Below are positions 1-8,602 of a stretch of 64,000 nt of DNA, piece after piece. The position numbers were made by a program, and so were the translations under genes. The stretch spans positions 2,047,092 to 2,111,091 of the forward strand of contig NZ_AP019781.1 in NCBI RefSeq assembly GCF_019669965.1. Direction: 5' to 3'. The first letter of the stretch is position 1. Every line of letters starts with the position of its first letter. Below the pieces are notes generated by a model. The model worked only from the letters and a program-made list of their open reading frames with translations. It searched no databases and was not told where the DNA came from. This DNA comes from Methanoculleus chikugoensis. GTDB lineage: Archaea > Halobacteriota > Methanomicrobia > Methanomicrobiales > Methanoculleaceae.

Positions 1-1069
1 CGGTCTCGCCGTCCTCGATCTGGAGCGGTATCCCCCCGACCCGGGACGCGATGACCGGCCTGCCCTTCCAGAGCCCTTCGGTGACGGTCAGGCCGAACCC
101 TTCGCGGAGCGACTTCTGGAGGATGACGCACGAGGCCCGCTGCAGGGCGTTGACCAGCAGGTGGTCCTCGGCGGTGATCAGGATGACGTCGCCGGCCTCG
201 ATGAACTCCCGTGCCTTCTCCTCGACGCTGCGGTAGATCGCCCAGCCTTCGGGATCGTCGGGGGCCATGCTCCCGCAGAGCACCAGCCTGCAGTCGACGT
301 GCTCGCGCACCCGGGAAAAGACGTCGACGACGCCTTCGGGGTCCTTCCACTTGTCGAACCGCGAGATCTGCGTGACCAGCGGCTTGTCCGTCGGGACGTT
401 GTACTTCTCAAGAAGGCCTGCGATCTCCGCGTCGGTGAGGTCGCGGTTCTTCTCCGAGAGGGGGTCGATCGCCGGGCGGCAGATCCACTGCTCCATCGGC
501 ATCCCGCGGCGCCGGTACTGCTCGTGCGAGATGACCATCCGGTCGTAGTCCAGAACGAAGTTCTTAAGGAACTCCCAGAGGGCGGGATCCGGGTTCGAGA
601 GATCGACGTGGCATCGCCAGACCCAGGGCTGGGTCTTTTCGTAGAACCGGATCAGGGGCAGGGGCTGCGGATCGTGGATGACCACAAGGTCGTGGTCGAT
701 CTCCATCTGCCCGGAGAAGCACTCGTTCGTCTTGAGGTAGAGCCCTTTCTCATCGTCCGAGAACGATATCGCCTGTCCCTGGAGCGCGTTGTGGAAGTTC
801 TTCGTGATGGTGAAGAAATCCCCCTCGCCGGTCAGGATGTTCCACTGCGTCCTGATCCCGACGTCGTTCATGAGCGGAACGAGCGAGAGGATCATCTCCG
901 CCACGCCGCCGCTCTGGTAGGTCGAGTTCACGTGAAGGATCCGTTTCCCCCGGAGGGCCGCCGCCTTGCGGTAGATCCCGGAGACGACGTCGTCGCCGAC
1001 GATGGGCCGGTGGTCCTCGAGCGTCCGGCCGTTATCACAGATGCAGGTTATTCCGTCCATATAAGCCAT
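1..1069 (-). CDS. treT: Trehalose synthase (TreT-type) family GT4 glycosyltransferase, C-terminus cut by window edge
   Basis: The reverse strand is open from an ATG at 1069 to the window edge. The start is supported by a GGGGAGAT ribosome binding site just upstream. The first residues (MAYMDGITCICD) are followed by a GT-B N-terminal domain with HVNSTYQSGGVAEMI and then a DDP(Q/E)GW and REGFGLTVTEGLWKG segment typical of GT4 enzymes. The GGVAE motif and the overall order match TreT enzymes, which reversibly make trehalose from NDP-glucose and glucose. The expected role is compatible-solute or storage sugar synthesis in the cytoplasm. About 356 codons are visible; the last part is missing. The family call is recognition from motifs; substrate is inferred. 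Confidence 0.8.
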   Translation of the reverse strand, partial: MAYMDGITCICDNGRTLEDHRPIVGDDVVSGIYRKAAALRGKRILHVNSTYQSGGVAEMILSLVPLMNDVGIRTQWNILTGEGDFFTITKNFHNALQGQAISFSDDEKGLYLKTNECFSGQMEIDHDLVVIHDPQPLPLIRFYEKTQPWVWRCHVDLSNPDPALWEFLKNFVLDYDRMVISHEQYRRRGMPMEQWICRPAIDPLSEKNRDLTDAEIAGLLEKYNVPTDKPLVTQISRFDKWKDPEGVVDVFSRVREHVDCRLVLCGSMAPDDPEGWAIYRSVEEKAREFIEAGDVILITAEDHLLVNALQRASCVILQKSLREGFGLTVTEGLWKGRPVIASRVGGIPLQIEDGET

Positions 1070-1385
1070 GCAGATCTCCCCCTCAGAAATAGTCTAGAGA
1101 CTTACTGCACACACCATTTATGCCCACAGATTAATAAAGTTATGTTTATAAAAATAACCTGTTGAAAGCCGAATGTTGTTCACGACGTTGATTCTGTCGA
1201 TATTATGTTGATTTCGGCGACGTAACGAAGCGATGACCATGACAAAAAAGATTAATATGGTGAAGAAAATCGGAGCCCCGGGACGGTGCGGATCCGGAGA
1301 GCGCAACGATCGAGTGGAGCGGCGCGCCACAAAAAAGGAAGAAGAAATACCCATATAGAGAGGATTCCCAACACTGTACGGTGCG
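1070..1385. other. Divergent intergenic region between treT and the FkbM gene
   Basis: No convincing gene is seen in these 316 bases. The part at 1110-1160 is AT-rich and holds, on the minus strand, a TATA-like TTTATAAA (about 1145-1152) that could serve treT. An A-rich stretch at 1240-1260 precedes the plus-strand gene. Both flanking genes read outward, so the region probably carries both promoters. Confidence 0.4.
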
Positions 1386-2018
1386 ATGTACCGAAATCAC
1401 GCCAAAGATGGGATTGATCGCCCGCCCCTGTTCACCACCTCCGACGGCGTAGCCTTCAGGAGGATGCCGCATGGAGCCGACGCCGTCTACGTCGTCGGCG
1501 AGTACCGTTTCGACGACATCCGGCCCGACGATATCGTCATGGACCTCGGCGCCAACGTGGGCGCTTTCTGCATCCGGGCCGCCCGCCGCTCAAGGCACGT
1601 GCTGGCCGTCGAACCCATCCTCACGGAGGCGCTCCGGGAGAACGTCGCGAGAAACGGCGGCGGTGTCGACGTGGTGGACGGGGCGCTCGGCACGGGGGAG
1701 AGCGCTCGGATCGCCTGGGGCGAGAAGACCCTCGCCGTGACGACCCGCACCCTCGGCGAGTTCGCCGCCATGGCCGGAGGATGCGACTTCTTAAAGTGCG
1801 ACTGCGAGGGGGCGGAATGGTTCATCAGGCCACAGGACCTCGATGGGGTGCGCCGGATCGAGATGGAACTCCATATGCCGCCGATCGGAGGGCCGGTGAA
1901 CAGGAGGCTCCTCGACTACATCGGGGAGCATTACGATTTTGAGATAGAGCGGACGCCCGGCTACGACGTGAAGGGCGTGATGGGGGTTCTCCACGCTGTC
2001 CGGAAGAACGGCCGGTGA
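1386..2018 (+). CDS. FkbM family SAM-dependent methyltransferase
   Basis: This 210-residue protein has the FkbM arrangement: motif I DLGANVGAF near residue 53, an acidic post-motif (AVEP) about 25 residues later, and LKCDCEGAEW near residue 136, the conserved LKIDxEGxE motif. FkbM enzymes are class I methyltransferases that usually O-methylate sugars or polyketides. There is no signal peptide or membrane segment, so it is probably cytosolic. It stands alone between divergent treT and the downstream FKBP gene, so the substrate cannot be read from context. Start is the first ATG after a long intergenic region. Confidence 0.75.
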   Translation: MYRNHAKDGIDRPPLFTTSDGVAFRRMPHGADAVYVVGEYRFDDIRPDDIVMDLGANVGAFCIRAARRSRHVLAVEPILTEALRENVARNGGGVDVVDGALGTGESARIAWGEKTLAVTTRTLGEFAAMAGGCDFLKCDCEGAEWFIRPQDLDGVRRIEMELHMPPIGGPVNRRLLDYIGEHYDFEIERTPGYDVKGVMGVLHAVRKNGR

Positions 2019-2121
2019 AGATCCGCCGGCCTTCGCGGGTCGGGACGGTTCAGGGAATCCCGGCCGGGATAAAAAAGCCGGTAAATTCCCCGAGATCCGG
2101 CTGATTGCGGCTCACCGGCAT

Positions 2122-2131
2122 GCATAAATAG
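2122..2131 (+). promoter_or_regulatory. Archaeal TATA box for the FKBP gene
   Basis: GCATAAATAG lies about 35-44 bases before the ATG at 2166. This is compatible with a short leader carrying the GGTGGTGATG ribosome binding site at about 2151-2160. Confidence 0.5.
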
Positions 2132-2165
2132 GGACCGGCACCACCGCACCCGGTGGTGATGCAGT

Positions 2166-2621
2166 ATGGCGCAGGCAAAAGAAGGCGACACCGTACAGGT
2201 GCACTACACCGGAAAACTGGAAGACGGGACGGTCTTCGACACATCAGAAGAGCGAACGCCCCTTGAGTTCACCATCGGCAGCGGCCAGATCATCCCCGGG
2301 TTCGAGCGCGCCGTGGTCGGCATGGAGCCGGGAGAGACGAAGACGGCGACGATCCCGCCCGAAGAGGCATACGGCCTCCACCGTGAGGAGATGACCATTA
2401 CGGTGGACCGGGGACAATTCCCCGAGGATATCAACCCCGAACCCGGCCAGCAGCTCCAGGTTCAGCAGCCGGACGGCAGGGCGGCCATCGTCGTCGTCAG
2501 CGACGTCTCGGAATCGACCGTGACGCTGGACGCAAACCATCCCCTCGCCGGACAGCCCCTGACGTTCGATATCGAACTCGTGGATATCATCGCCGCCGGG
2601 CAGGAGCAGGTGGCCGGATAA
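2166..2621 (+). CDS. FKBP-type peptidyl-prolyl isomerase (SlyD-like)
   Basis: The 151-residue protein begins with an FKBP core (VQVHYTGKLEDGTVFD, residues 10-25), contains the PLEFTIGSGQIIPGFE active-site segment (residues 32-48) and an inserted flap of about 60 residues as in SlyD-type enzymes (residues about 70-125), then closes with the final FKBP strand. It should catalyse prolyl cis-trans isomerisation and act as a folding chaperone in the cytosol, since no signal peptide is present. A ribosome binding site (GGTGATG) precedes the ATG. It ends 2 bases from the convergent polX stop. Confidence 0.93.
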   Translation: MAQAKEGDTVQVHYTGKLEDGTVFDTSEERTPLEFTIGSGQIIPGFERAVVGMEPGETKTATIPPEEAYGLHREEMTITVDRGQFPEDINPEPGQQLQVQQPDGRAAIVVVSDVSESTVTLDANHPLAGQPLTFDIELVDIIAAGQEQVAG

Positions 2622-2623
2622 TC

Positions 2624-4357
2624 CTAAGAGCGGAGAATCCTTCTTAACTCCGGAAGCGGCCGGGTGTTCGCGATATCCCCGGCCGAGAGCCACCCCCGCC
2701 GGGCGGTCGCGACGCCGAGTTCCATACACCGGAGGTTCTCACGGCGATGGGCGTCCGAGGCGACCGAGAACCGGACGCCCACTCCAAGGGCCGCACGGGC
2801 GTTGACGTCGGAGAGGTCCAGCCTTCCGGGGAAGGCGTTGATCTCCATAAGAACCCCGAGCGTTGCCGCGGCATCGAAGACCGCGGCGAGATCGATCCGG
2901 TAGGGTTCGCGGGAGAGGAGGATCCGTCCCGTCGGGTGGCCGATGATATCGACGTGATCGTTCTGCATCGCCGTGAGCACCCGCTCGGTCATCTCGCTCT
3001 CGGACTGCTTGAACCCCGAGTGGACGCTCGCCACCACCACATCGAGGTCGGCGAGGAGGCTGTCCGGGAGGTCGAGCGTGCCGTCCATGCCGATGTTGCA
3101 CTCGGTGCCGGAGAGAACGGTGAACTCGCCGTCGCTCTCCCGGTTGATCCGTTCGATCTCCCGCACCTGGTCGGCAAGGCGCCCGGGGGAGAGGCCGCGG
3201 GCGATACGGAGGCCCTCTGCATGGTCGCAGATGGCGATGTACTCGTAGCCGAGCGTCCGGGCCGCCTGTGCCATCTCCTCGATGGAATGAGCGCCCTCGC
3301 TCCAGCGGGTGTGGACGTGGAGGTCGCCCTTTATCGCGTCGTAGCCGACGAGGTCGGGCAGGGTTCCGGCCCGGGCGGCCTCAAGCTCGCCCCGGTCTTC
3401 CCGGAGTTCCGGCTCGATCCAGGCAAGACCGAGGGCGCGGTAGATCCCGGCCTCGTCCTCTCCCGCGACAGCCCGGCCGGTCGCCGGATCGACGAGCCCG
3501 TACTCGTTCAACCGCCAGTTCCTCGCGATCGCGAGTTTGCGCATGGCGATGTTGTGCTCCTTCGAGCCCGTGAAGTACTGGAGGGCGGCCCCGAAATGCC
3601 CGTCCTCCACGACCCGCAGATCGACCTGGATGCCGGTCGAGAGCGCCACCGAGGTCTTCGTCGTCCCCCGGACGAGGACGCGCTCGACCCCGGGGAGGGT
3701 GGCGAAGGCCTCCATCACCTCATCGGGCCAATAAGAGGTCGCGAGGATGTCGACGTCCCCGATCGTCTCTTTCCTCCGGCGGATCGACCCGGCGAGGCTC
3801 ACCTGGCGGACAGACGCGAGCGAGGCAAGCCGCCGCTCGATCTCCCGGGCGACGGGAAGGATCTCCCCGAGAAGACGGCGCTCCTGTGCCGTCCGGCTCA
3901 CGCGGATGCTCGCGAGGATGTTCGCTTCGGTCTTCTCCCCGAAACCGGGGAGATCGCGGATCCGGCCGGCCAGCCCCGCCGCCTCCAGGTCGTCGACCGT
4001 CCTGACGCCGAGTTCCCGGGAGAGGGCGATCGCCTTCTTCGGCCCGATCCCCTCGAGCCGGGTGAGGTGCTGCACGCCCTCGGGGATTTCTTCGCGGAGA
4101 GCGGAGAGGTATCCAAGACTACCGGTCTCGAGGATCTCGCGGATCTTTGCGGCGATGGCCCTGCCCACCCCGGGGATCTCGTCGAGATCGCCTTCCCGTG
4201 CGACGTCGGCGACACTCTCCGGCAGGGTCTCGATCGCCAGCGCCGCCCGCCGGTATGCCTGCGGTTTGAACCGGACGCCCTTGATCTCCAGGAGATCGGC
4301 GACTTCGTAGAGGATCGCCGCGACCTCGACATTTGGTACCCTTGAGTGGTTCTCCAT
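2624..4357 (-). CDS. polX: DNA polymerase X family protein with PHP exonuclease domain
   Basis: This 577-residue protein has the PolX layout: an N-terminal helical 8-kDa domain with helix-hairpin-helix motifs (EIPGVGRAIAAKI, RLEGIGPKKA, DLPGFGEKT), a nucleotidyltransferase palm with AGSIRRRKETIGDVDI carrying metal-binding Asp201 and Asp203 and a third Asp in QVDLRVV (about 246), and a C-terminal PHP domain (GDLHVHTRWSEG, CDHAEG, SVHSGF, GHPTGR, SDAHR). Such enzymes fill gaps in base-excision repair and have 3'-5' exonuclease activity. The ATG at 4357 is preferred over a GTG at 4366 because GGTGACC lies before it. All catalytic residues are present, unlike the second PolX at 22.9 kb. Confidence 0.92.
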   Translation of the reverse strand: MENHSRVPNVEVAAILYEVADLLEIKGVRFKPQAYRRAALAIETLPESVADVAREGDLDEIPGVGRAIAAKIREILETGSLGYLSALREEIPEGVQHLTRLEGIGPKKAIALSRELGVRTVDDLEAAGLAGRIRDLPGFGEKTEANILASIRVSRTAQERRLLGEILPVAREIERRLASLASVRQVSLAGSIRRRKETIGDVDILATSYWPDEVMEAFATLPGVERVLVRGTTKTSVALSTGIQVDLRVVEDGHFGAALQYFTGSKEHNIAMRKLAIARNWRLNEYGLVDPATGRAVAGEDEAGIYRALGLAWIEPELREDRGELEAARAGTLPDLVGYDAIKGDLHVHTRWSEGAHSIEEMAQAARTLGYEYIAICDHAEGLRIARGLSPGRLADQVREIERINRESDGEFTVLSGTECNIGMDGTLDLPDSLLADLDVVVASVHSGFKQSESEMTERVLTAMQNDHVDIIGHPTGRILLSREPYRIDLAAVFDAAATLGVLMEINAFPGRLDLSDVNARAALGVGVRFSVASDAHRRENLRCMELGVATARRGWLSAGDIANTRPLPELRRILRS

Positions 4358-4512
4358 GACGGTCACCGGAAGGCAAAGGGACTGCAGCCTGCGATTTCGG
4401 ATCTATTCATCGCCTGCGCCTACTTGAAGGTTGTGATCTTACGACGGCCGAAGAAGCCGCGGCCGGTAACTCCATATGGTCGGAACGTCTCTCAATCTTC
4501 AGGAGGGATCAC

Positions 4513-4947
4513 ATGGGCGAGCGCAGGAAGGAATCGGTTGCCGAAGTCCTCGTCTCGCGAGTCATCGGGATCGTCGTCTTCCTGATCGTGCTCGGTATCC
4601 TGAACATCCTCGCGGGCGCCTACGTCCAGGCACCGATCTTCCTTCAGGTCGTCGAGTTCCTCAACGCCAACCTCGGGCTGCTCATCCTGATATCGGTCAT
4701 CTTCCTCGTCGGCGACCTCTTCGGGGCGCTTCCGCTCCCCCTGAACCTCCCCGGGCCGATCTTCTGCGCATTCGGCGCCGTGCTCCTGGTCATCTTCATC
4801 GTCCGGCTCTTTCTGCTCGTCGGCGAGATCGCCGGCGTCGGATTCTTCTCCGTCCTTGAAGGGGCGCTTTCGCTCCCGGTCTACCTGCTCGTCTTCATCG
4901 TCGTGCTCATCGCGGGGTACATCGGGCTCTTCACGGATCGGGCATGA
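4513..4947 (+). CDS. Small integral membrane protein, four predicted helices
   Basis: The 144-residue protein has a short charged N-terminus (MGERRKESVAEV) followed by four hydrophobic stretches at roughly residues 12-35, 52-70, 76-100 and 115-140. A strong ribosome binding site AGGAGGGATC precedes the ATG. I do not recognise a family with certainty. It is monocistronic between divergent polX and a convergent small gene. The function is unknown. Confidence 0.7.
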   Translation: MGERRKESVAEVLVSRVIGIVVFLIVLGILNILAGAYVQAPIFLQVVEFLNANLGLLILISVIFLVGDLFGALPLPLNLPGPIFCAFGAVLLVIFIVRLFLLVGEIAGVGFFSVLEGALSLPVYLLVFIVVLIAGYIGLFTDRA

Positions 4948-4954
4948 GCCGGGA

Positions 4955-5221
4955 CTACTCGAACCCCTCCGCCTCCTCGAAGGTGCTCACCGCGTAGTCG
5001 CGCGGCGTCCCGGTCTTCGGGTCGATATGAACCAGCACGAAGAGTTCATGCTCGCCGTTCTCCCAGAGAGCAAGGGCGGGCCTGTCCTCCTTCGCATGAA
5101 ACCCGAGCGCCCCGAGGAGTTCCCGGACCTCGTCGTAGGTGGGGTTCGCGGCGAATGTCTCCCTGATCCGGGCCTTCATGGCCTCCTGTGCATCCCGGTC
5201 GATGGGTACCTGTTCCGGCAT
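4955..5221 (-). CDS. Small protein of unknown function, paralogue of the next gene
   Basis: This 88-residue soluble protein (from the ATG at 5221) has an N-terminal helix and a segment NPTYDEVRELLGALGF, then ALALWENGEHELFVLVHID. The same order appears in the gene at 5313-5597 (STPDYTDVREALRSRNF, then VAIWVQPELRIFVLLQMN), so the two are diverged tandem duplicates. Length, lack of signal and mixed alpha/beta look suggest a small cytosolic domain. An in-frame ATG at 5239 is an alternative start. No known family was recognised. Confidence 0.6.
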   Translation of the reverse strand: MPEQVPIDRDAQEAMKARIRETFAANPTYDEVRELLGALGFHAKEDRPALALWENGEHELFVLVHIDPKTGTPRDYAVSTFEEAEGFE

Positions 5222-5312
5222 ACGCCGACCATACCACATACGCCCGGATAAACCTGACCCGGCAGGGGCGATCAAAGGTGAACCTGCCGCGGGTCTCGAA
5301 GGGAGAGAGCCG

Positions 5313-5597
5313 TTACCGGGCGTTGAAGCCGGCCGACTCCCCTTCGTCGTCTTCCAGGTCGTCGTAGGCGGCCACCCGGTAGCCCGCGTAGCCGCCCCCG
5401 AGGTTCATCTGCAGGAGGACGAAGATCCTGAGTTCGGGCTGCACCCATATCGCGACGTCGGCATCGTCCTGCTCCGGTATGAAGTTGCGCGAACGAAGCG
5501 CCTCCCGGACGTCGGTGTAATCGGGCGTCGACTGGATGATCTCCTCGATCTCCACCATCACGGCCTGCCGCTGCAGAGTCTCGATCTCGCCAAGCAT
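5313..5597 (-). CDS. Small protein of unknown function, paralogue of the previous gene
   Basis: The 94-residue protein starts most plausibly at the ATG at 5597 (MLGEIETLQRQ); a longer open frame up to 5708 has no supporting ribosome binding site, and a TTTTATAC box sits at about 5620. It shares the core pattern of its downstream neighbour: P-x-Y-x-(D/E)-V-R-E-x-L, then an alternating hydrophobic strand ending FVL. The acidic C-terminus (DLEDDEGE) differs. Function is unknown; the tandem arrangement suggests partners or subfunctionalised copies. Confidence 0.6.
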   Translation of the reverse strand: MLGEIETLQRQAVMVEIEEIIQSTPDYTDVREALRSRNFIPEQDDADVAIWVQPELRIFVLLQMNLGGGYAGYRVAAYDDLEDDEGESAGFNAR

Positions 5598-5763
5598 GCC
5601 GCCCCCGAACGCTCCCCTCGTATAAAAGATGATCCGGGATACGGCGGCGCACCGGACGGCGTCAATCGAAGCGTGCCGGCACGATTCGCCGGTCATTGAG
5701 GTGCACAACCTTCATCAGAGACCTCGTTAAACCATACAACAACGGAGCCCCGCACGAGAGCCT

Positions 5764-6561
5764 ATGACCGACGACGACTCAAGGACACTCATCCTCGATA
5801 CAGACAACGACGACCTGCAGGAACTCTCCGAATACCTGGACGTGCTGAGCAGCAGCACGCGCTTAAAGATCTTGAAAGCCATCGAACGAAGCCCGAAAGA
5901 CGTCCGGCAGATATCGGCCGCGATCGAGACGAGTTACGAGAACACGAAGAAACACCTCGACAAACTGATGAGCATCGGGGTCGTCCGCAAAGAGGCCGGG
6001 CTCTCGCGCCCGACCGCAAAGGGGGTCCACCCGGTCTGGAAATACTCGCTCGTGCCCGGAGGGCTCGAAGCGATCACGCGGAGCCTCGGGCTGTTTGCGA
6101 ACCTGAAACTGACCCTCACGGACGCCGTGCTCGCGAAGAAACTCGCCGCCGTCCGGGAGACGTTCTCGGGGGAGTTCTCCGGGCAGCCCCCGGTCGTCAT
6201 CCTCCTCGGGGGCGCGGAGGACGGCAGGGTCTTTGCGCTCGCCGAGGAGAGCATCGCCGTAGGCCGGGCGGACCCGGGAGCGCCCGAACGGGCCGGAGAG
6301 GCGATCGTCCTCGGCGAGGAGTACGCGGCGGTCACCCGCGTCTCGAAGCCGCATGCCCGGATCACCCGCCGCCGAGACGGGGTCCGGCTCATCGAGGACT
6401 GCGGCAGCACGGGCGGCACCTTCGTGAACGGCATGCCGCTCAAGCCGGGCGCGCGGCGGGAACTTCACGATGGGGACCTCATCGAACTCGCGAAAGGCGC
6501 ACCGGGAGCAACCCTCGTCTTCGTCGCTCCCGGGGGGGTGCCGGTGCCGGATGCCGCCTGA
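5764..6561 (+). CDS. HTH (ArsR-like) and FHA domain fusion protein
   Basis: The 265-residue protein begins with a winged helix (residues about 20-90: LSSSTRLKILKAIERSPKDV, QISAAIETSYENTKKHL) of the ArsR-like type and ends with an FHA domain (residues about 160-255). The FHA signature is visible: GRAD, the SKPHARI Ser/His pair and GSTGGTFVNG. FHA domains bind phosphothreonine, and winged helices bind DNA, so the protein looks like a transcription factor controlled by a phosphopeptide. It overlaps the kinase gene by 11 bases, and a K+ channel follows, which strongly suggests one signalling unit. The regulated target is unknown. Confidence 0.85.
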   Translation: MTDDDSRTLILDTDNDDLQELSEYLDVLSSSTRLKILKAIERSPKDVRQISAAIETSYENTKKHLDKLMSIGVVRKEAGLSRPTAKGVHPVWKYSLVPGGLEAITRSLGLFANLKLTLTDAVLAKKLAAVRETFSGEFSGQPPVVILLGGAEDGRVFALAEESIAVGRADPGAPERAGEAIVLGEEYAAVTRVSKPHARITRRRDGVRLIEDCGSTGGTFVNGMPLKPGARRELHDGDLIELAKGAPGATLVFVAPGGVPVPDAA

Positions 6562-7804
6562 CCGGGCCGGGCGGGCGGCCGCCCTGCTCCTCGCCGCCGC
6601 GCTGCTCCTCGCAGCCTTCGTCCCAATCGTCTCGGGCGCCGGAGGCCCGCCCGAACACGCAAACGCCTCACCCCAGGGCATCGGGTCAGCCGGAAAGAAC
6701 CCGAACGAGGATAAGAACGCCGGTCCCGACCAGAACAAGGGGAGAGTTACACCGGAAGAGACGCCCTCGCCTGACGCGACCGTAACGCCCGACAATACCC
6801 CGGCAGAAGTGACGGCAACCCCGGCCGAGACCGACCCGTCCCCCTGGCTCGGGGCCGCCCTGGCTCTCGCCCTCTTCGCCGGCGCCGTCGTTCTCGGCGC
6901 CCGGTACCTGAAGCAGCCGGACGGGGGGAAGGCGGAGTCCGCCGCGACCGTCCTCCCCGATGCATACCAAACAGTGCTCTCCCGCCCGGCAGGGCTCCCG
7001 CCCGAACTTGCGGAGCGCTACGACCGGGTCGCCCTCGTCGGGAGAGGGGGGCTCGGGCAGGTCTTCTCGGCGGTCAGGCGCGCTGACCGTCGAACCGTAG
7101 CGGTGAAGATCCCGGCCGCCTACGACGAGGCGACGGGGAAGACCTTCATGAAGGAGATGCGGTTCTGGGAAGACCTGGCTCACCCGAACATCGTGGCGGT
7201 TCACTCGGTCAACATCCTCCCGGTGCCGTTCGTCGAGATGGAGTACCTCCCCCGGACGCTGGAAGACCTTGAAAAACCCCTCCCGGCGGAGACCGCCGCC
7301 CGCATTGCCGCAGGCATCGCTGCGGGGATCGCCTACGCCCACGAAAAGGGCGTGATCCACCGGGACATCAAGCCGCGGAACATCCTGCTTGACGACGGTC
7401 TGACGCCGAAGATCGCCGACTGGGGAATGAGCACGACGCTCGTGGCGAGTCGGGACACCGGCATCGCCGGGTTCACCCTCGCCTACGCGGCCCCGGAGCA
7501 GATCGCCCCGGAGCGGTTCGGCAGGGCCGATGCACGGACGGACATCTACCAGCTCGGCGCCGTCTTCTACGAACTGGTGACGGGGAAGCCGCCCTTTGCC
7601 CGCGAGAGCCTTGCGGGGCTGGCCGAAGCGGTCATCCGCGAGCAGCCCGTCCCTCCATCGGAGATCGACCCGAACCTTGCAGGACTCGACCCGATCATCC
7701 TCCGGTGCCTCGCAAAAGATCCCGCCGACCGCTACCAATCCGCCGCCGAACTCCTCGCGGCGATCGAGGCATTGACGGGCGATGCAGGAGTGGAAAAACC
7801 GTGA
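6551..7804 (+). CDS. Membrane Ser/Thr protein kinase with extracytoplasmic linker
   Basis: From the ATG at 6551 the 417-residue protein has an N-terminal hydrophobic signal or anchor (residues 9-30), a Pro/Thr-rich linker (about 40-95), a membrane helix (about 98-118) and a Hanks-type kinase domain (about 155-410). Kinase motifs are GRGGLGQV (P-loop), VAVKIP (Lys), HRDIKPRNILL (catalytic loop), DWG in place of the usual DFG, and APEQ. The kinase should face the cytoplasm. It overlaps the HTH-FHA gene upstream and the channel gene downstream (GTGA), so all three are likely translated together. The FHA partner is a natural substrate or docking factor, by inference. Confidence 0.9.
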   Translation: MPPDRAGRAAALLLAAALLLAAFVPIVSGAGGPPEHANASPQGIGSAGKNPNEDKNAGPDQNKGRVTPEETPSPDATVTPDNTPAEVTATPAETDPSPWLGAALALALFAGAVVLGARYLKQPDGGKAESAATVLPDAYQTVLSRPAGLPPELAERYDRVALVGRGGLGQVFSAVRRADRRTVAVKIPAAYDEATGKTFMKEMRFWEDLAHPNIVAVHSVNILPVPFVEMEYLPRTLEDLEKPLPAETAARIAAGIAAGIAYAHEKGVIHRDIKPRNILLDDGLTPKIADWGMSTTLVASRDTGIAGFTLAYAAPEQIAPERFGRADARTDIYQLGAVFYELVTGKPPFARESLAGLAEAVIREQPVPPSEIDPNLAGLDPIILRCLAKDPADRYQSAAELLAAIEALTGDAGVEKP

Positions 7805-8481
7805 AGAGCCTTCTTTCCCGGTATCTCGCCCGCGCCAGGGCGATGCAGTTCCACTACCTGCTCGCGTCGCTCGTCCTCCTGCTCGCCGTATACCCCTACG
7901 TGATCGCGGGGCCGAGCGGCCCGGTCGCCCTGAAGGTGCTCACGTCCTTCATCCTGATCACCGGCGTCTACGCCGTGAGCAACCGCCGAAGGCAGGTCGT
8001 GATCGCCGGACTCCTCGCGGTGCCCGCCTTCGGCCTCGGCTGGCTCCACGTCATCACGGGCGACCCCACCACCGGCGCCGTCGAGAGCGTCTTTACGCTC
8101 CTCTTCTACGCCTTCACCGCGCTTGTCGGCCTCTCGAGGGTGCTCGGGACACAACGGATCACCACCGACACCATCTACGGCGCGGTCTCCGTCTACCTCC
8201 TCATGGGCCTCACCTGGGCGACGGCCTACGATCTCGTCGAGAGCATCAACCCCGGATCGTTCTCGGCCGAGTCGGGAGGGGGTACGCTCGCCTTTCCTGC
8301 GTTCATCTACTTCAGTTTCGTCACCCTTGCGACGCTCGGCTACGGCGACATCACGCCGATCACCGACCAGGCCAGATCGCTCGCCCTGCTCGAGACCGTG
8401 AGCGGGACGCTCTACATCGCCGTCCTGATCGCCCGCCTGGTGGCGGCGGCCGGATGGCGGAACAGTGCCGGGGGCGAGTGA
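7801..8481 (+). CDS. K+ channel (ion transport 2 family)
   Basis: Translation most likely starts at GTG 7801, overlapping the kinase stop as GTGA. The 226-residue protein has several hydrophobic helices, and the last two flank the pore loop VTLATLGYGDITPI with the TxGYGD selectivity filter (residues about 175-185). The family conducts K+ across the cytoplasmic membrane. No RCK domain is present. Linkage to a membrane kinase and FHA regulator suggests that channel activity or its response is phosphorylation-controlled, which is inference from gene order. Confidence 0.87.
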   Translation: MKSLLSRYLARARAMQFHYLLASLVLLLAVYPYVIAGPSGPVALKVLTSFILITGVYAVSNRRRQVVIAGLLAVPAFGLGWLHVITGDPTTGAVESVFTLLFYAFTALVGLSRVLGTQRITTDTIYGAVSVYLLMGLTWATAYDLVESINPGSFSAESGGGTLAFPAFIYFSFVTLATLGYGDITPITDQARSLALLETVSGTLYIAVLIARLVAAAGWRNSAGGE

Positions 8482-8534
8482 ACTGCGCATCGATTCCGGA
8501 GAGGAATGGCGGATTTTTCGATCCGCCCATTTAA

Positions 8535-8556
8535 AACTACGAAAAAACTCGTAGTT
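8535..8556. repeat. Perfect 8-bp inverted repeat in AT-rich leader region
   Basis: AACTACGA at 8535-8542 and TCGTAGTT at 8549-8556 are separated by six bases (AAAAAC). It lies between the channel stop and the TATA element of the SIMPL gene. It could be an operator or a terminator hairpin for the upstream operon. Confidence 0.4.
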
Positions 8557-8562
8557 AAAGCA

Positions 8563-8572
8563 AGATATTTAT
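8563..8572 (+). promoter_or_regulatory. TATA box for the SIMPL-domain gene
   Basis: AGATATTTAT lies 31-40 bases before the ATG at 8603, a distance that would give a very short leader. Confidence 0.45.
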
Positions 8573-8602
8573 TTTGACCAAATCAAGAGATGATTGATAC
8601 CT

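Noticed and set aside
161-1165. Long plus-strand open frame over the treT region
   Set aside because: It is the GC-rich antisense shadow of the TreT-type gene; the minus frame carries all recognisable motifs and a ribosome binding site.
2747-4345. 532-codon plus-strand frame opposite polX
   Set aside because: PolX motifs lie on the minus strand; the plus frame is Asp/Arg/Gly-rich with no domain and no start signal.
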